A stretch of 64,000 nucleotides of DNA from Paenalcaligenes suwonensis (lineage in GTDB: Bacteria > Pseudomonadota > Gammaproteobacteria > Burkholderiales > Burkholderiaceae_B): the NCBI RefSeq assembly GCF_011290505.1, contig NZ_JAANPV010000002.1, forward strand, positions 351,049-415,048, given 5' to 3'. Both the position numbers and the translations under genes were made by a program. How positions within the stretch are numbered: position 1 is the first letter of the stretch; each line of letters starts with the position of its first letter. Under the pieces are notes generated by a model. It made no database searches and had not been told where the DNA came from. It saw nothing but the letters and a program-made list of their open reading frames with translations. Below are positions 17,505 to 26,906 of this stretch, in pieces.

Positions 17505-18443
17505 ATGGCTTTCTACACACTACGACAACTCAAATACTTCGTGACCACCGTGCAAGCCGGTAGCGTCGCAGGCGCATCGCGCCAACTGCATATTGCACAA
17601 CCCTCTATTTCCAATGCCATCAAGAACTTGGAAGACAGTTTTGGGGTGCAGCTCTTTATTCGCCATCACGCCCAAGGCGTATCACTTACCTCTAGTGGCG
17701 AGCGCTTCTACAGCAAAGCCGAAGAGCTATTACGACTGTCATACGAATTTGAACAAAACGCGCTGGCCGACAACGATGTGGTCACCGGAAAAATAGACAT
17801 TGGCTGTTTTGAAACCGTGGCACCGCTGTATCTGCCCATGCTCTTGGCGGAATTCAGAGAACGCCATCCAGGGCTAAATTTGCGGCTACGCGATGGCGAC
17901 CAGCAAGACCTCGTGCAAGGGCTTACGGCTGGCTCCTTCGATTTGGTGTTCTTATACGAGCACGAACTAGACGGGACGATTGAAACAGAACCACTGATGC
18001 CGCCGCAAAAGCCGTATGTGCTGCTGCCTGAAAACCACCGTTTTGCACAACAAGAAAGCATTTCTATGTTTGATCTGTGTGCCGAACCCATGATCTTGCT
18101 GGATATACAACCTAGCCGTACGTTCTTTGTCAGCCTGTTTCACGACTTGGGCCTTACCCCCAATATTGTGTTTGGGTCACCTTCCATAGAAATGGTGCGC
18201 GGCATGGTGGCACAAGGCTTTGGCTTTTCGTTGCTGGTCACGCGCCCCGTGGTAGACCGCACCTACGATGGCAAACGTATTGTGTGTGTAGACATTAAAG
18301 AGCCTGTAGCCCGCTCTGGTTTGGTGTGCGCACGCTTAAAACGCACACAGATCACGAAGCCTGCACAGCTCTTCTTAGATTTCTGCCGCACACGCCTCTC
18401 GCAGCTAGATGCCGCAGGACGACTGCCACCACCTATAACGTAA
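17505..18443 (+). CDS. LysR family transcriptional regulator
   Basis: The 312-residue protein starts at an ATG preceded by GGAGGG. It has the LysR winged HTH (1-60: LRQLKYFVTTVQAGSVAGASRQLHIAQPSISNAIKNLE) and a C-terminal periplasmic-binding-like effector domain (about 90-295). The N-terminus resembles the NAC/CynR-like groups. It is divergent from the DUF3311-SSS-FMO-RidA-DUF1028-ArgE operon and probably its inducer-dependent activator. Confidence 0.92.
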   Translation: MAFYTLRQLKYFVTTVQAGSVAGASRQLHIAQPSISNAIKNLEDSFGVQLFIRHHAQGVSLTSSGERFYSKAEELLRLSYEFEQNALADNDVVTGKIDIGCFETVAPLYLPMLLAEFRERHPGLNLRLRDGDQQDLVQGLTAGSFDLVFLYEHELDGTIETEPLMPPQKPYVLLPENHRFAQQESISMFDLCAEPMILLDIQPSRTFFVSLFHDLGLTPNIVFGSPSIEMVRGMVAQGFGFSLLVTRPVVDRTYDGKRIVCVDIKEPVARSGLVCARLKRTQITKPAQLFLDFCRTRLSQLDAAGRLPPPIT

Positions 18444-18450
18444 GCACTAT

Positions 18451-18490
18451 AAAAAACACCCCACCACACGAATCTATCGTGTGTATGGGG
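18451..18490. terminator. Terminator between LysR and Tsx-like genes
   Basis: A stem of CCCC plus CACACGA paired with TCGTGTG plus GGGG, followed on the minus strand by a run of six T. It most clearly terminates the minus-strand outer-membrane gene and may serve both. Confidence 0.75.
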
Positions 18491-18530
18491 CGTCAATCAT
18501 TGCGTTATCCACGTGTGTAACGCTGTTACC

Positions 18531-19406
18531 TTAGAAGTGCCACTCGGCCTGCAGCATAGGTGCGGTAGTTTTGATACCGGGTTTAAGGTTGCCATTGGCC
18601 ATGTAGCGGTTACCAAACTTGTTATGCCAGTACTCGTAGCCTACACCTAGCCAGAAGGTGTTCTTGGTGTCGAACATCACCTTACCCACGTCCATCATCA
18701 GCGACGCCCGCACCAACACTTCGGATTTGGTACTAATACCTGCGTAATCACGACCCTTAGGGCTGTTGTAGTTCGCAAAGCCTTGGAATTTGAACGGCAC
18801 GGCACCCACATCGAAAGGTAGGTTCCACGCTAGGCTAGCCATGAACTGCGGATCAAATGATCTATTGCTATCAGGACACGCTGGCGCCCCCAAACCGCAA
18901 TGGTTCCATTCTTTACCGTACATCAAGCTCAAATCCAAGAACCCGCGTGGCACATCAAACTTTAAGGTAGGCCCCACCACCAGCAAACGCTTACGTGGAG
19001 CAAAGGCGGTATTTTTAGTGTTGAGGTCAAAACCAGCCGTTAAGGCCACATCTTTAATTGGCCCAAAGCTTAAGTCCGTATCAAACACTTTGCCCATGGA
19101 CAATTGATGCCTGTAGGTAGCGTAGAACTCTGTGGCCCCATTGTTGCCGCTGCCATTCGAGGGATCCGCCTTACTGGACTGCAACATGTCTATGTTCAGA
19201 AAGTTTTGCCCGTAGGTATAGCCGCTTACGTGCGTGAAGCTAAGAATGTTTTTAGTCACATCCTTATCGTTCATGGGCTCGTGAAACTGTGTGCCGTAGC
19301 GGTAACTAATGAAGTTATCGCTCCACGTGATCGCCTCTGCTGATGTGCTAAACGCTGCCATCGCCAGAACCGATGATCCCAGTAGCGTCGTGCTTAATTT
19401 TTTCAT
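18531..19406 (-). CDS. Tsx-like nucleoside-specific outer-membrane channel
   Basis: The protein is about 291 residues from the ATG at 19406 (GGGGAGA ribosome site). A signal peptide (MKKLSTTLLGSSVLAMAAFSTSAEA) is followed by a beta barrel ending in EWHF, a C-terminal Phe suited to Bam recognition. Features such as WSDNFISYRYGTQFHEP and FLSFTHVSGYTYG-like strands fit the Tsx/OmpK family, which passes nucleosides. It lies directly downstream of an NCS2 nucleobase permease, consistent with a purine or nucleoside uptake pair across both membranes. Confidence 0.8.
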   Translation of the reverse strand: MKKLSTTLLGSSVLAMAAFSTSAEAITWSDNFISYRYGTQFHEPMNDKDVTKNILSFTHVSGYTYGQNFLNIDMLQSSKADPSNGSGNNGATEFYATYRHQLSMGKVFDTDLSFGPIKDVALTAGFDLNTKNTAFAPRKRLLVVGPTLKFDVPRGFLDLSLMYGKEWNHCGLGAPACPDSNRSFDPQFMASLAWNLPFDVGAVPFKFQGFANYNSPKGRDYAGISTKSEVLVRASLMMDVGKVMFDTKNTFWLGVGYEYWHNKFGNRYMANGNLKPGIKTTAPMLQAEWHF

Positions 19407-19557
19407 TATTGTCTCCCCTTCGTTATAAACGTGCCTTGGATCTTTGTCCGTTCTAGACACGCCTTTGGTGTAAAAAAATTGTCGTGTTCACCTTCCTTTA
19501 ATGACTACTCTCACTTTGACTGGGCATTAACCCGTAGACGGGGTACGCAGCAAAGCA

Positions 19558-19585
19558 AGAAGGCTGCCCACCGGACAGCCTTCTG
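19558..19585 (-). terminator. Hairpin after the NCS2 permease gene
   Basis: AGAAGGCTG pairs perfectly with CAGCCTTCT just downstream of the permease stop. The following T run is interrupted, so termination may be partial, allowing read-through into the Tsx-like gene. Confidence 0.55.
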
Positions 19586-19596
19586 TGTGTTTTCGT

Positions 19597-21087
19597 TTAG
19601 TGCTGGGATGCCAGCTGTTGAGTCGCAGGCGTATCCTGCTGAGTGACCAGTCTAGGTCCGGTTTCAGTCGTGGCTGCAACCGTAGCAGGTGCACTGCTTT
19701 CGTGTTTGCTACGCTCTGGGCGGGCAATGCCATTGAAAAACAGGTTTAAGGTAATAGCCGATACCGCCGCCAACAAAATACCACTGTGCAGCAAGGGGGC
19801 TAACACGCTAGGCATTTTGTCCAGCAAGTGCTCTGCCACCAGAGGAATCATGCCCATACCCAGGCTAATCGCCACAATATAAGGGTTGTAACGGTTGCTG
19901 TTCAGATCAGCAGACATCAAGATTTTGATACCGGTGGACGCCACCATACCAAACATCACAATCCCAGCGCCGCCCAACACGTAGTTAGGGATAGAAGCCA
20001 CGATGAATGCCAGTTTGGGGAACAAGCCCAACGTGATCAGAAATACACCGCCCATCACACACACCCAACGGCTTCGTACACCGGTCACACTCACCAAACC
20101 CACGTTTTGCGAAAATGAGCTGTGCGGAAAGGTATTCATAATGCCGCCTATCAAAGTACCCAGACCGTCGGTAGACAGACCGCGTACCAAGTCTTCACGG
20201 CTAGGCGGACGACCACAGATGGAACCCAACGCTAGGAACATACCCAGCGACTCCACCATAATCACTACCATAATCAATGACAAAACCGCGGCGGCTCCCA
20301 ACAGGCTCCAGCTCAATGTAGGCACACCAAAGGCAAACGGTTTAACAATAGCAACCCAGCTGGCATCGCCCAAACCGTCAAAGTTAATGCGGCCTTGCAC
20401 CAATGCAATAAAAAAACCCGCCAGCAAGCCAATCAATACCGCAACGTTAGACAAGAAGCCTTTAGCAAACTTGGTAATACCCAAAATAATCAGCAACACC
20501 AATAGCGCGGTCCCCAAGTTTTGCATAGAGCCATACTCGGGATTAGCGATCATTTGGCCCGTCACTTGGTCTAGGATTTGAGGCTTACCGCCTCCTACCC
20601 ACTCTAACCCCACGCGCATCAAGGTAATACCAATCACCGTAATGATGATGCCCGTGACCACAGGCGGGAATAACCCCATCATGCGACTGAAAATAGGGGC
20701 AATAAGCACGCTAAAAATACCGGCCAAAATTGTGGCCCCGAAAATCCCCGTCAACCCTAGATTGGGATCTAAACCAATGGCAATCATGGGGCTTACCGCC
20801 GCAAACGATACACCCATCATCACTGGAAGCTTGATACCAAACACGCCTACCCCACGTGCTTGAATAATCGTAATCAAACCACAGCACAGCAAGTCTGCAT
20901 TAATCAACAAAGCAATCTGCTCTTTGGTCAGACCCAGCGCCGCACCAATAATCAATGGCACCGCTACCGCACCAGCGTACATAACCATCACGTGTTGAAT
21001 GCCCAGCGTAGCCAGACTACCTAGCGGCAATCGTTCATCTACACCACCACAGTCAACAGGCTGATTTTTCTCTGTTTGAGCTGACAT
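19597..21087 (-). CDS. NCS2 family nucleobase (xanthine/urate-type) permease
   Basis: The 496-residue protein has about 14 hydrophobic helices and NCS2 signatures: QHVMVMYAGAVAVPLIIG in TM1, VMMGVSFAAVSPM in TM3, and SFSQNVGLVSVTGVRSR, the conserved QNxG-xxxTG motif. The TM1 His and overall pattern resemble the xanthine/urate branch (XanQ, UacT) rather than uracil permeases. A good ribosome site (AAGGAG) precedes the ATG at 21087. The long upstream spacer contains several strong hairpins that might regulate it. The product likely imports oxidised purines with H+. Confidence 0.88.
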   Translation of the reverse strand: MSAQTEKNQPVDCGGVDERLPLGSLATLGIQHVMVMYAGAVAVPLIIGAALGLTKEQIALLINADLLCCGLITIIQARGVGVFGIKLPVMMGVSFAAVSPMIAIGLDPNLGLTGIFGATILAGIFSVLIAPIFSRMMGLFPPVVTGIIITVIGITLMRVGLEWVGGGKPQILDQVTGQMIANPEYGSMQNLGTALLVLLIILGITKFAKGFLSNVAVLIGLLAGFFIALVQGRINFDGLGDASWVAIVKPFAFGVPTLSWSLLGAAAVLSLIMVVIMVESLGMFLALGSICGRPPSREDLVRGLSTDGLGTLIGGIMNTFPHSSFSQNVGLVSVTGVRSRWVCVMGGVFLITLGLFPKLAFIVASIPNYVLGGAGIVMFGMVASTGIKILMSADLNSNRYNPYIVAISLGMGMIPLVAEHLLDKMPSVLAPLLHSGILLAAVSAITLNLFFNGIARPERSKHESSAPATVAATTETGPRLVTQQDTPATQQLASQH

Positions 21088-21478
21088 CTAGGGTCTCCTT
21101 TTTAATATATGTTTCGTACTCTCAACAAATCCAGGAATGGCCTATTGCAGTCAAACAGGTATAGAGAGTCGTTCAGGCTATGGGGCTTATTGTGTAGTCC
21201 CTTATAAGGTTGCGATGACCACAACCACAGCCTGCACATGCTGCGATGTCTAGCAGCACACGCATAAAGTTAAAGGAAGGGGGATATCACCGAAAGGTGG
21301 TACGGTTTGATAAGTGGAATATGCAAACGCTTATAGCCTGTGGGCGTTTTCTTGCGTTTGCTGATAAAGCCGATGAAATGGGGCTTAGCGTGGTGTGACC
21401 GTGATATATACACCACGTTTTTCTGCGTTTTTTAGCCCTTAGGGGTATTGCCCATCTAGTAGATGCAAAAAAACTGTG
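21088..21478. other. Long leader/spacer upstream of NCS2 permease with inverted repeats
   Basis: This 391-bp region has no gene but has structure: GCAAACGC/GCGTTTGC (21323-21330 and 21354-21361), CGTGGTGT/ACACCACG (about 21389-21417) and a small CACC-GAAA-GGTG hairpin (about 21289-21300). The CGTGGTGT hairpin is followed on the plus strand by five T. Together these could be a purine-responsive leader or operators; no known riboswitch class was recognised. Confidence 0.4.
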
Positions 21479-22354
21479 TTATTGCCTAGAACTCATGGCG
21501 GCGCCAGCCGAGGCTAAAATCACAGCGGCAATACCTAACCACTGTAAGCCTTGTAATTGCTCATGCAAAAAGAGCAGCCCAAATAGTGCCGCAAAGGCGG
21601 GTTCTAAACTCAGCATCATGCCAAACACACTAGCGGGCATACGCGTTAGGGCCATCACCTCTAAGGTGAAAGGAATCGCTGTAGACAGTACGCCCACGGC
21701 CAACGCCACTGGAATTAACGACGCATTTAACAATGCTGAGCCTGCCGTCCCTATACCGACAGGCAACACCACCAAGGTCGCAATTAAGGTACCCCATGCC
21801 GCCGTTGAAGTGCCATAGGCGGACCCCGCCTTTTTACCAAACACAATATAAAGCGCCCAACAGCCACCCGCCGCCAACGCAAACAACATACCAATAGGAT
21901 CTAGGTCTACGCCGCTTACGCTGGGCAATAACAAAATCAACCCACAGGCTGCAATAATGACCCACGCAATATCCCGTACTCGTCTAGAGCCTGCTAATGC
22001 CACAATCAACGGCCCTAAAAACTCTAGCGAAACGGCAATGCCCAACGGAATAGTAGACAGCGAGGTGTAGAACAGCATGTTCATCATGCCTAAGGACACG
22101 CCATACGCCAGCAAAGCCTTAAACTGCCCTCTACCCGACACCGGTGTACGCCACGGCCGCAGTACCAGCATCATTAACATCGCGCCCACAGCCAGACGCA
22201 AGGTGGTCGTACCCAAGGCACCCACCATAGGAAACATGCTTTTCGCCAGCGTTGCCCCAAACTGCAGCGAAGCCATCGCCACCAACAACACACCAATCGC
22301 AAATAAAGGCACCGAAACAGGCGATGCAGTAGTGTTTTTCAACGCAAAAACCAT
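21479..22354 (-). CDS. EamA/DMT family transporter, RhtA-like exporter
   Basis: The protein is about 291 residues with ten predicted transmembrane helices in two EamA repeats. The pattern SVPLFAIGVLLVAMASLQFGATLAKSMF and LGIAVSLEFLGPLIVAL resembles RhtA, which exports threonine and homoserine; other DMT members export other metabolites. The ATG at 22354 is used; a TTG one codon upstream is unlikely. It stands alone between the benE pseudogene and the NCS2 leader. Confidence 0.85.
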   Translation of the reverse strand: MVFALKNTTASPVSVPLFAIGVLLVAMASLQFGATLAKSMFPMVGALGTTTLRLAVGAMLMMLVLRPWRTPVSGRGQFKALLAYGVSLGMMNMLFYTSLSTIPLGIAVSLEFLGPLIVALAGSRRVRDIAWVIIAACGLILLLPSVSGVDLDPIGMLFALAAGGCWALYIVFGKKAGSAYGTSTAAWGTLIATLVVLPVGIGTAGSALLNASLIPVALAVGVLSTAIPFTLEVMALTRMPASVFGMMLSLEPAFAALFGLLFLHEQLQGLQWLGIAAVILASAGAAMSSRQ

Positions 22355-22431
22355 CAAAGAAATCTAAATAATATTGTGCGTACGTGCACAACCCCGGTAT
22401 CTGTACAAAACGGTAGCGCTACTGTTGCCGA

Positions 22432-23607
22432 CTAAGGAGTGGTGCGCTTGGTCACCCGCCCTACCCGCAATACCCAGTATGCAATCAAGCCTATCACCAC
22501 ACCCCAAAATGCCGAACCTAGACCACCTAGCGACATGCCTGACGCCGTCACTAAAAAGGTAATCACCGAGGGTTCTATATAGCTTAGATCATCCGCCAAC
22601 AGCCGTATGTTGGCCACAATCGCCCCTATTAACGCTAGGCCAGCCAACGCGGCTACCAACACCGCCGGAATCGCATTAAAGATCAGCACAATACTACCTG
22701 CCAAGGTGCCGCCAATTAAATAGATCACGCCATTGGCAATACCCGCCACATAGCGTTTTTCGGGGTCGGCATGGCTTTCTTTTCCCGTACATAACGCGGC
22801 AGTAATCGCGGCCAAGACCACCGTAATACCACCAAAAAATGCCACCACCATAGACGCCAAGCCGGTACCGGTTACCACCGCACGCGACGGCATGTTGTAG
22901 CCCGCCTAGCGCATGACCACCATACCGGGTAAAAACTGCCCCGTCAGGCTTACCACTACCAATGGTATGGTGAAACTGAAAAACACTTTCAGTGAAAACT
23001 CGGGCATAGTGAAAATGGGGGTACCCCATTGCAAACTTAAGGTATCTAACTGCGTATGGCCTTGCAGGTATGCCATAGCAAACCCCGTAATAGCTACCAA
23101 GATCACCGTATAGCTGGGCCACAATCGTTTGCTAACTAAGTACACGCCTAACATGGCAAACACCACCGATGGCAATTCCATGCTTGCCTGAAAAGCTTGC
23201 ACCCCGAACTGGAACAAAATTCCTGCCATCATGGCCGCAGCAATCCCTTTGGGGATGTAGTGCACTATGCGCTCGAAGTAGCCGCTCACGCCAATCACAG
23301 CCGTGATCAAGGCCGCACTAAAGTAGGCCCCCACCACTTCTGCCATCGAAATCTCGGGAAACAGGTTAATCAGCAATGCCGTGCCGGGTGCTGTCCATGC
23401 CGTAATCACCGGCATACGCAACCACAAACTTAGAGCTAAACCGCTTACCCCAGCGCCAATGGAAATTGCCCAAATCCACGAGCTCAACATTTCTTGCGAG
23501 AAGCCACCGACCTTTGCCGCCTGTATAAAAATAACCAGCGGCCCGCAATAGGAAATCAGCACAGCCAAAAAGCCGGCTACCCATGCCGACAACGACCAAT
23601 TCTTCAT
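22432..23607 (-). pseudogene. benE: benE-type benzoate/H+ symporter, interrupted by an in-frame amber codon
   Basis: Two frames that look separate are one gene. The start at 23607 (MKNWSLSAWVAGFLAVLISY) reads to PGMVVMR, then a TAG at 22906-22908 (codon 234). It continues in the same phase as AGYNMPSRAVVTGTGLASMV to the stop at 22432. BenE proteins have R-A-S-G-Y-N-x-P at this spot, so a single base change explains it. Full length would be about 391 residues, the normal BenE size, with 12 helices. An internal ATG at 22893 gives only the last 153 residues. Probably inactive unless suppressed or a sequencing error. Confidence 0.85.
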
Positions 23608-23937
23608 GTAACGTCTCTCTCTTTTACTCTCCGCCGTCAGTACTGTACACCCATCTTTTAGGCTTAGCGAAAACACGACATTTTGCGGATTTCTTTTGCG
23701 TCTTTCATGCATCCGGATATAGACTACTTAGTCTAATTTCAATAATCCCTTTTTAGGGGCCTACTGAGCCCCTGCAGTCCGTACCCCCTCGCGGTATGTT
23801 TCCAGGCTGCCCATCTTTTCATCGTTTATGTCACCAACCTGGCTAACCAGCTAGGTTGAAACCAACCATTTACGCCATCACACAACTCGGTGATCGCTGC
23901 TGTTGAAAATTCCGTCTTACCCTTTCGGAGCGTTATT
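23608..23937. other. Divergent promoter region between benE and ABC exporter
   Basis: There is no gene here. It contains a near-palindrome AGACTA-CT-TAGTCT (23721-23734) about 115 bp upstream of benE, an AGGGGC/GCCCCT hairpin (23755-23773) and a 10-bp hairpin CAACCTGGCT/AGCTAGGTTG (23835-23858) in the likely 5' leader of the ABC gene. The first looks like an operator. Confidence 0.45.
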
Positions 23938-25770
23938 GTGTTACGTCGCTTTGAGGGTCTAGTTGACCCTTTTCCCCCAATGGAAAGTGCCGTCCCCCCC
24001 AAGGGATTACTTCCGTTTCTTTGGTATTGCACGCAGGGTTCGCGCAAATACCTCGCCTTATTGGCCATCTTCAGCGCCAGCGTTTCCATTTTTGAAGCGT
24101 GGCTGTTTGCCTTCTTAGGCCAAGTTGTAGATTTACTGTCGGTATGGCAAGCCGGCGAGCCCCTATCTGGCAGCGAACAAACCGTGCTATGGAGCATAGG
24201 TGGCGTGCTGGCGGGCAGCGTGGTGCTGGTTGCGCTACATACCTTCGTGCAGCATCAAACCTTGGCCATTAACTTCCCGCTGCGATTGCGTTGGAACTTC
24301 CACCGCCTGATGCTGCGCCAAAGCATGTCCTTTTTCTCGGACGAGTTTGCGGGCCGCGTCACGACTAAAGTGATGCAAACAGCGTTAGCCGTACGAGAGG
24401 TGCTATTCACCTTCATCGAGATCGTGCTGGGCATAGGGGTGTACTTTTTAACCATTCTGGCCTTGGCGGCAGGCTTTGATATACGCCTGATCATTCCCTT
24501 TGTGGTTTGGATCATCGCCTTCTGCTTAACCATGTGGTATTTCGTGCCGCGTTTGGGTGATGTAGGTGCTGAACAAGCCCATGCCAGATCCTCCATGACG
24601 GGCCGTATTACCGATGCCTACTCCAACATCACGACAGTCAAACTGTTTTCGCATACCAAGCGTGAAGCCCTATTTGCGCGTGCTGCAATGGAAGACTTTC
24701 AAGAGACCGGCTACAGGCAGATGCGCCTGATCAGTGGTTTTGAGATCGTTAACCAAATACTGGTTGCAGCCTTAATTGCCAGCGCCGGTGGCTATGCCTT
24801 GCTACTCTGGCATACCGGTGAAATCGGTACGGGTGCTGTGGCAGCAGTAACAGCGATGGCCGTGCGTGTAAACGGCATGTCGCACTGGATTATGTGGCAA
24901 ATGGCGTCCATGTTTGAAAACATTGGTACGGTGCAAGATGGTCTGGGCACACTTACCCGTGCGGCTTCTGTACAAGACGCCCCCAAGGCAACATCGTTAG
25001 ACGTTACGCGTGGTGAAGTAGCCTTTGATCAGGTGAGCTTCAACTACAACGGCGAGCGCCAAGTGCTAGACAACCTGTCGCTAAACATTAAACCCGGTGA
25101 AAAAATCGGCTTAGTGGGGCGGTCCGGTGCTGGTAAATCAACGCTGATTAATCTGTTGCTGCGCTTTTACGATGTGGACAGTGGTCAGATCCGTATTGAT
25201 AACCAAAATATCGCTACCGTTACACAAGACAGTTTGCGCAGCGCCATCGGTATGGTGACGCAAGACACCTCGTTGTTGCACCGCTCTATACGCGACAACA
25301 TTGCCTACGGTCACCCTGACGCTACAGACGAAGACGTACGCGCGGCCGCCATTCGCGCCCAAGCAGACGAATTCATCCAGCAGCTTAGCGACCAAAACGG
25401 TAAAACAGGCTACGACACCATGGTAGGTGAACGCGGTGTAAAACTGTCTGGTGGACAACGCCAGCGTATTGCGATTGCCCGCGTCATGCTGAAAAATGCC
25501 CCCATCCTATTACTGGACGAGGCTACCAGCGCGCTGGACTCGGAAGTGGAAATTGCCATTCAAGACAGCTTGAACGAAGTCATGGCAGGTAAAACGGTAA
25601 TCGCTATTGCTCACCGTTTATCTACTATTGCAGCTATGGATAGACTGATCGTGATGGACCAAGGTCACATCATCGAAGAAGGCAGCCATGCCGAACTGCT
25701 GAAACTAAACGGTGTCTATGCCCGCCTGTGGCACCACCAAAGCGGCGGTTTCTTAGCGCAAGACGAATAA
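23938..25770 (+). CDS. ABC exporter (fused permease and ATPase, MsbA/MdlB type)
   Basis: The protein is about 610 residues from a GTG at 23938, which has GGAG 7 nt upstream; the open frame extends 16 codons further with no ribosome site. It has six transmembrane helices (residues about 35-320) and a nucleotide-binding domain: Walker A GRSGAGKSTL, signature LSGGQRQR, Walker B ILLLDEATSALD and switch AHRLSTI. Half-transporters of this type work as homodimers exporting lipids, peptides or drugs. The substrate cannot be told. A strong terminator follows. Confidence 0.9.
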   Translation: MLRRFEGLVDPFPPMESAVPPKGLLPFLWYCTQGSRKYLALLAIFSASVSIFEAWLFAFLGQVVDLLSVWQAGEPLSGSEQTVLWSIGGVLAGSVVLVALHTFVQHQTLAINFPLRLRWNFHRLMLRQSMSFFSDEFAGRVTTKVMQTALAVREVLFTFIEIVLGIGVYFLTILALAAGFDIRLIIPFVVWIIAFCLTMWYFVPRLGDVGAEQAHARSSMTGRITDAYSNITTVKLFSHTKREALFARAAMEDFQETGYRQMRLISGFEIVNQILVAALIASAGGYALLLWHTGEIGTGAVAAVTAMAVRVNGMSHWIMWQMASMFENIGTVQDGLGTLTRAASVQDAPKATSLDVTRGEVAFDQVSFNYNGERQVLDNLSLNIKPGEKIGLVGRSGAGKSTLINLLLRFYDVDSGQIRIDNQNIATVTQDSLRSAIGMVTQDTSLLHRSIRDNIAYGHPDATDEDVRAAAIRAQADEFIQQLSDQNGKTGYDTMVGERGVKLSGGQRQRIAIARVMLKNAPILLLDEATSALDSEVEIAIQDSLNEVMAGKTVIAIAHRLSTIAAMDRLIVMDQGHIIEEGSHAELLKLNGVYARLWHHQSGGFLAQDE

Positions 25771-25781
25771 ATAGTGGTGCT

Positions 25782-25810
25782 AAAAAGGCCCCAGCAATGG
25801 GGCCTTTTTT
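25782..25810 (+). terminator. Rho-independent terminator of the ABC exporter
   Basis: GGCCCC-agcaat-GGGGCC stem with six T directly after, flanked by five A on the 5' side; twelve bases after the stop. Confidence 0.9.
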
Positions 25811-25886
25811 CTGGCTGTACATATAGAGCACGATAATCACCACCGTATAATCAATGCTTCTTTTACGTATGTAATAACTGCCGCTG

Positions 25887-26528
25887 ATGTCGTACAACGC
25901 CATTCTTAAAGACTACTTCCACCAACTAAGCGACGGCGACTACAGCCAGACCGCCTTGCTGTCCCCTATTGCAGTACAAGAGTACAGCGACGAATTCTCG
26001 TTTCATCCAGCGGTGCGGCAATTAGGTGGGTACGTAGTAGACGACCTAGACACCAGCAACCATCACCTATCGATTACCACTGGCCCATTGGCGAGCAGCG
26101 TGTATTACTTGTCGCACGACGATGATTCTCGCGTGGTGTTTGCCTCCGCCAGTGACTTTTTGGCTGCGGTATTAGAAGCGCACGAAACAGAGCAAGAGAT
26201 TTGCGAACTGCACCCCGCTCTTAGTCCTTTGGCAAACGACCAGCGTGCGCTAAGTGGGCTGATCACTGAGTTACTGGATTCAGGCGATGACGAAGCAGAA
26301 GACCTACTGCCCTCGCTATTACCGTCTATAGACTTAAACGACCTTGCTTTGCTGCAACGCCTCGCCACCAGTGATAACTTTTACCTAGGTGAAGCGCTGG
26401 CAAACGAGATCATCAAACGCCCTGCTGCCCACCTACTATCCATTGCTCAACTGTGCGCCGCGCATACACACAATCAAGTTTCTGGTGTGGGGGCTAAAGC
26501 GGTGCGTAGCATTCAAGCCTTGCGCTAA
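25887..26528 (+). CDS. Hypothetical protein, weakly SMI1/KNR4 (SUKH)-like
   Basis: An acidic 213-residue cytoplasmic protein without signal peptide or membrane segments. The stretch HPAVRQLGGYVVDDLD through VYYLSHDDDSRVVFASASDFLAAVLEA resembles the closing part of SMI1/KNR4 (SUKH) domains, which include immunity proteins to polymorphic toxins. The resemblance is weak and read by eye. The C-terminal 80 residues look like helical repeats. It stands between an ABC exporter terminator and a toxin-antitoxin pair. No toxin gene is next to it, so immunity function is speculative. Confidence 0.5.
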   Translation: MSYNAILKDYFHQLSDGDYSQTALLSPIAVQEYSDEFSFHPAVRQLGGYVVDDLDTSNHHLSITTGPLASSVYYLSHDDDSRVVFASASDFLAAVLEAHETEQEICELHPALSPLANDQRALSGLITELLDSGDDEAEDLLPSLLPSIDLNDLALLQRLATSDNFYLGEALANEIIKRPAAHLLSIAQLCAAHTHNQVSGVGAKAVRSIQALR

Positions 26529-26596
26529 GCACTGCCAACATGCTGGTTGTCTAGAGCAAGACGAATAAGTAGCGTCATGGAATAGTCCCTTCACTC

Positions 26597-26630
26597 TTGA
26601 CGGTAATGGAAATCAACATTACTTTATAGA
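26597..26630 (+). promoter_or_regulatory. Promoter/operator of the vapBC-type operon
   Basis: A -35 TTGACG (26597-26602) and a -10-like TACTTT 17 bp later overlap an inverted repeat GTAATG-N8-CATTAC (26603-26622). A palindrome over the promoter is the usual place for autorepression by the AbrB-type antitoxin. GGAGG precedes the antitoxin ATG. Confidence 0.55.
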
Positions 26631-26651
26631 TACACTCTACAGGAGGACAGC

Positions 26652-26906
26652 ATGACAACGTTAACCGTGACAGCAAAAGGCCAGATCACCCTAAAACGGG
26701 ATTTGCTACAGCACATTGGTATTCAACAAGGCCAGAAAGTTGAAGTAGTAAAGCTGCCTGATGGTGAGTTGCGCATTAAGGCCAAACAGCAAATACAGCC
26801 CATCAGTAACGTTTTTGGCCTACTCAAAGATAAGACCTCCGGCAAGGTAGTCAGCCTAGAAGATATGAATCAGGCAGTAGCCGCAGGCTGGGCAGGTGAA
26901 AAGTAA
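26652..26906 (+). CDS. AbrB/MazE-type antitoxin (VapB)
   Basis: The 84-residue protein begins MTTLTVTAKGQITLKRDLLQHIGI, the swapped-hairpin AbrB DNA-binding domain with the T-x-KGQITL signature. A flexible tail with SNVFGLLKDKTSGKVVSLEDM would wrap the toxin. It is followed by the PIN-domain toxin with a one-base stop/start overlap (TAATG), and it probably represses its own promoter. A clear type II antitoxin. Confidence 0.92.
   Translation: MTTLTVTAKGQITLKRDLLQHIGIQQGQKVEVVKLPDGELRIKAKQQIQPISNVFGLLKDKTSGKVVSLEDMNQAVAAGWAGEK

Noticed and set aside
25758..26568. GCAAGACGAATAA at 25758 and again at 26556, as a possible duplication flanking the unknown gene
   Set aside because: A 13-bp exact match is expected by chance several times in a window this size, and the surrounding similarity is slight.
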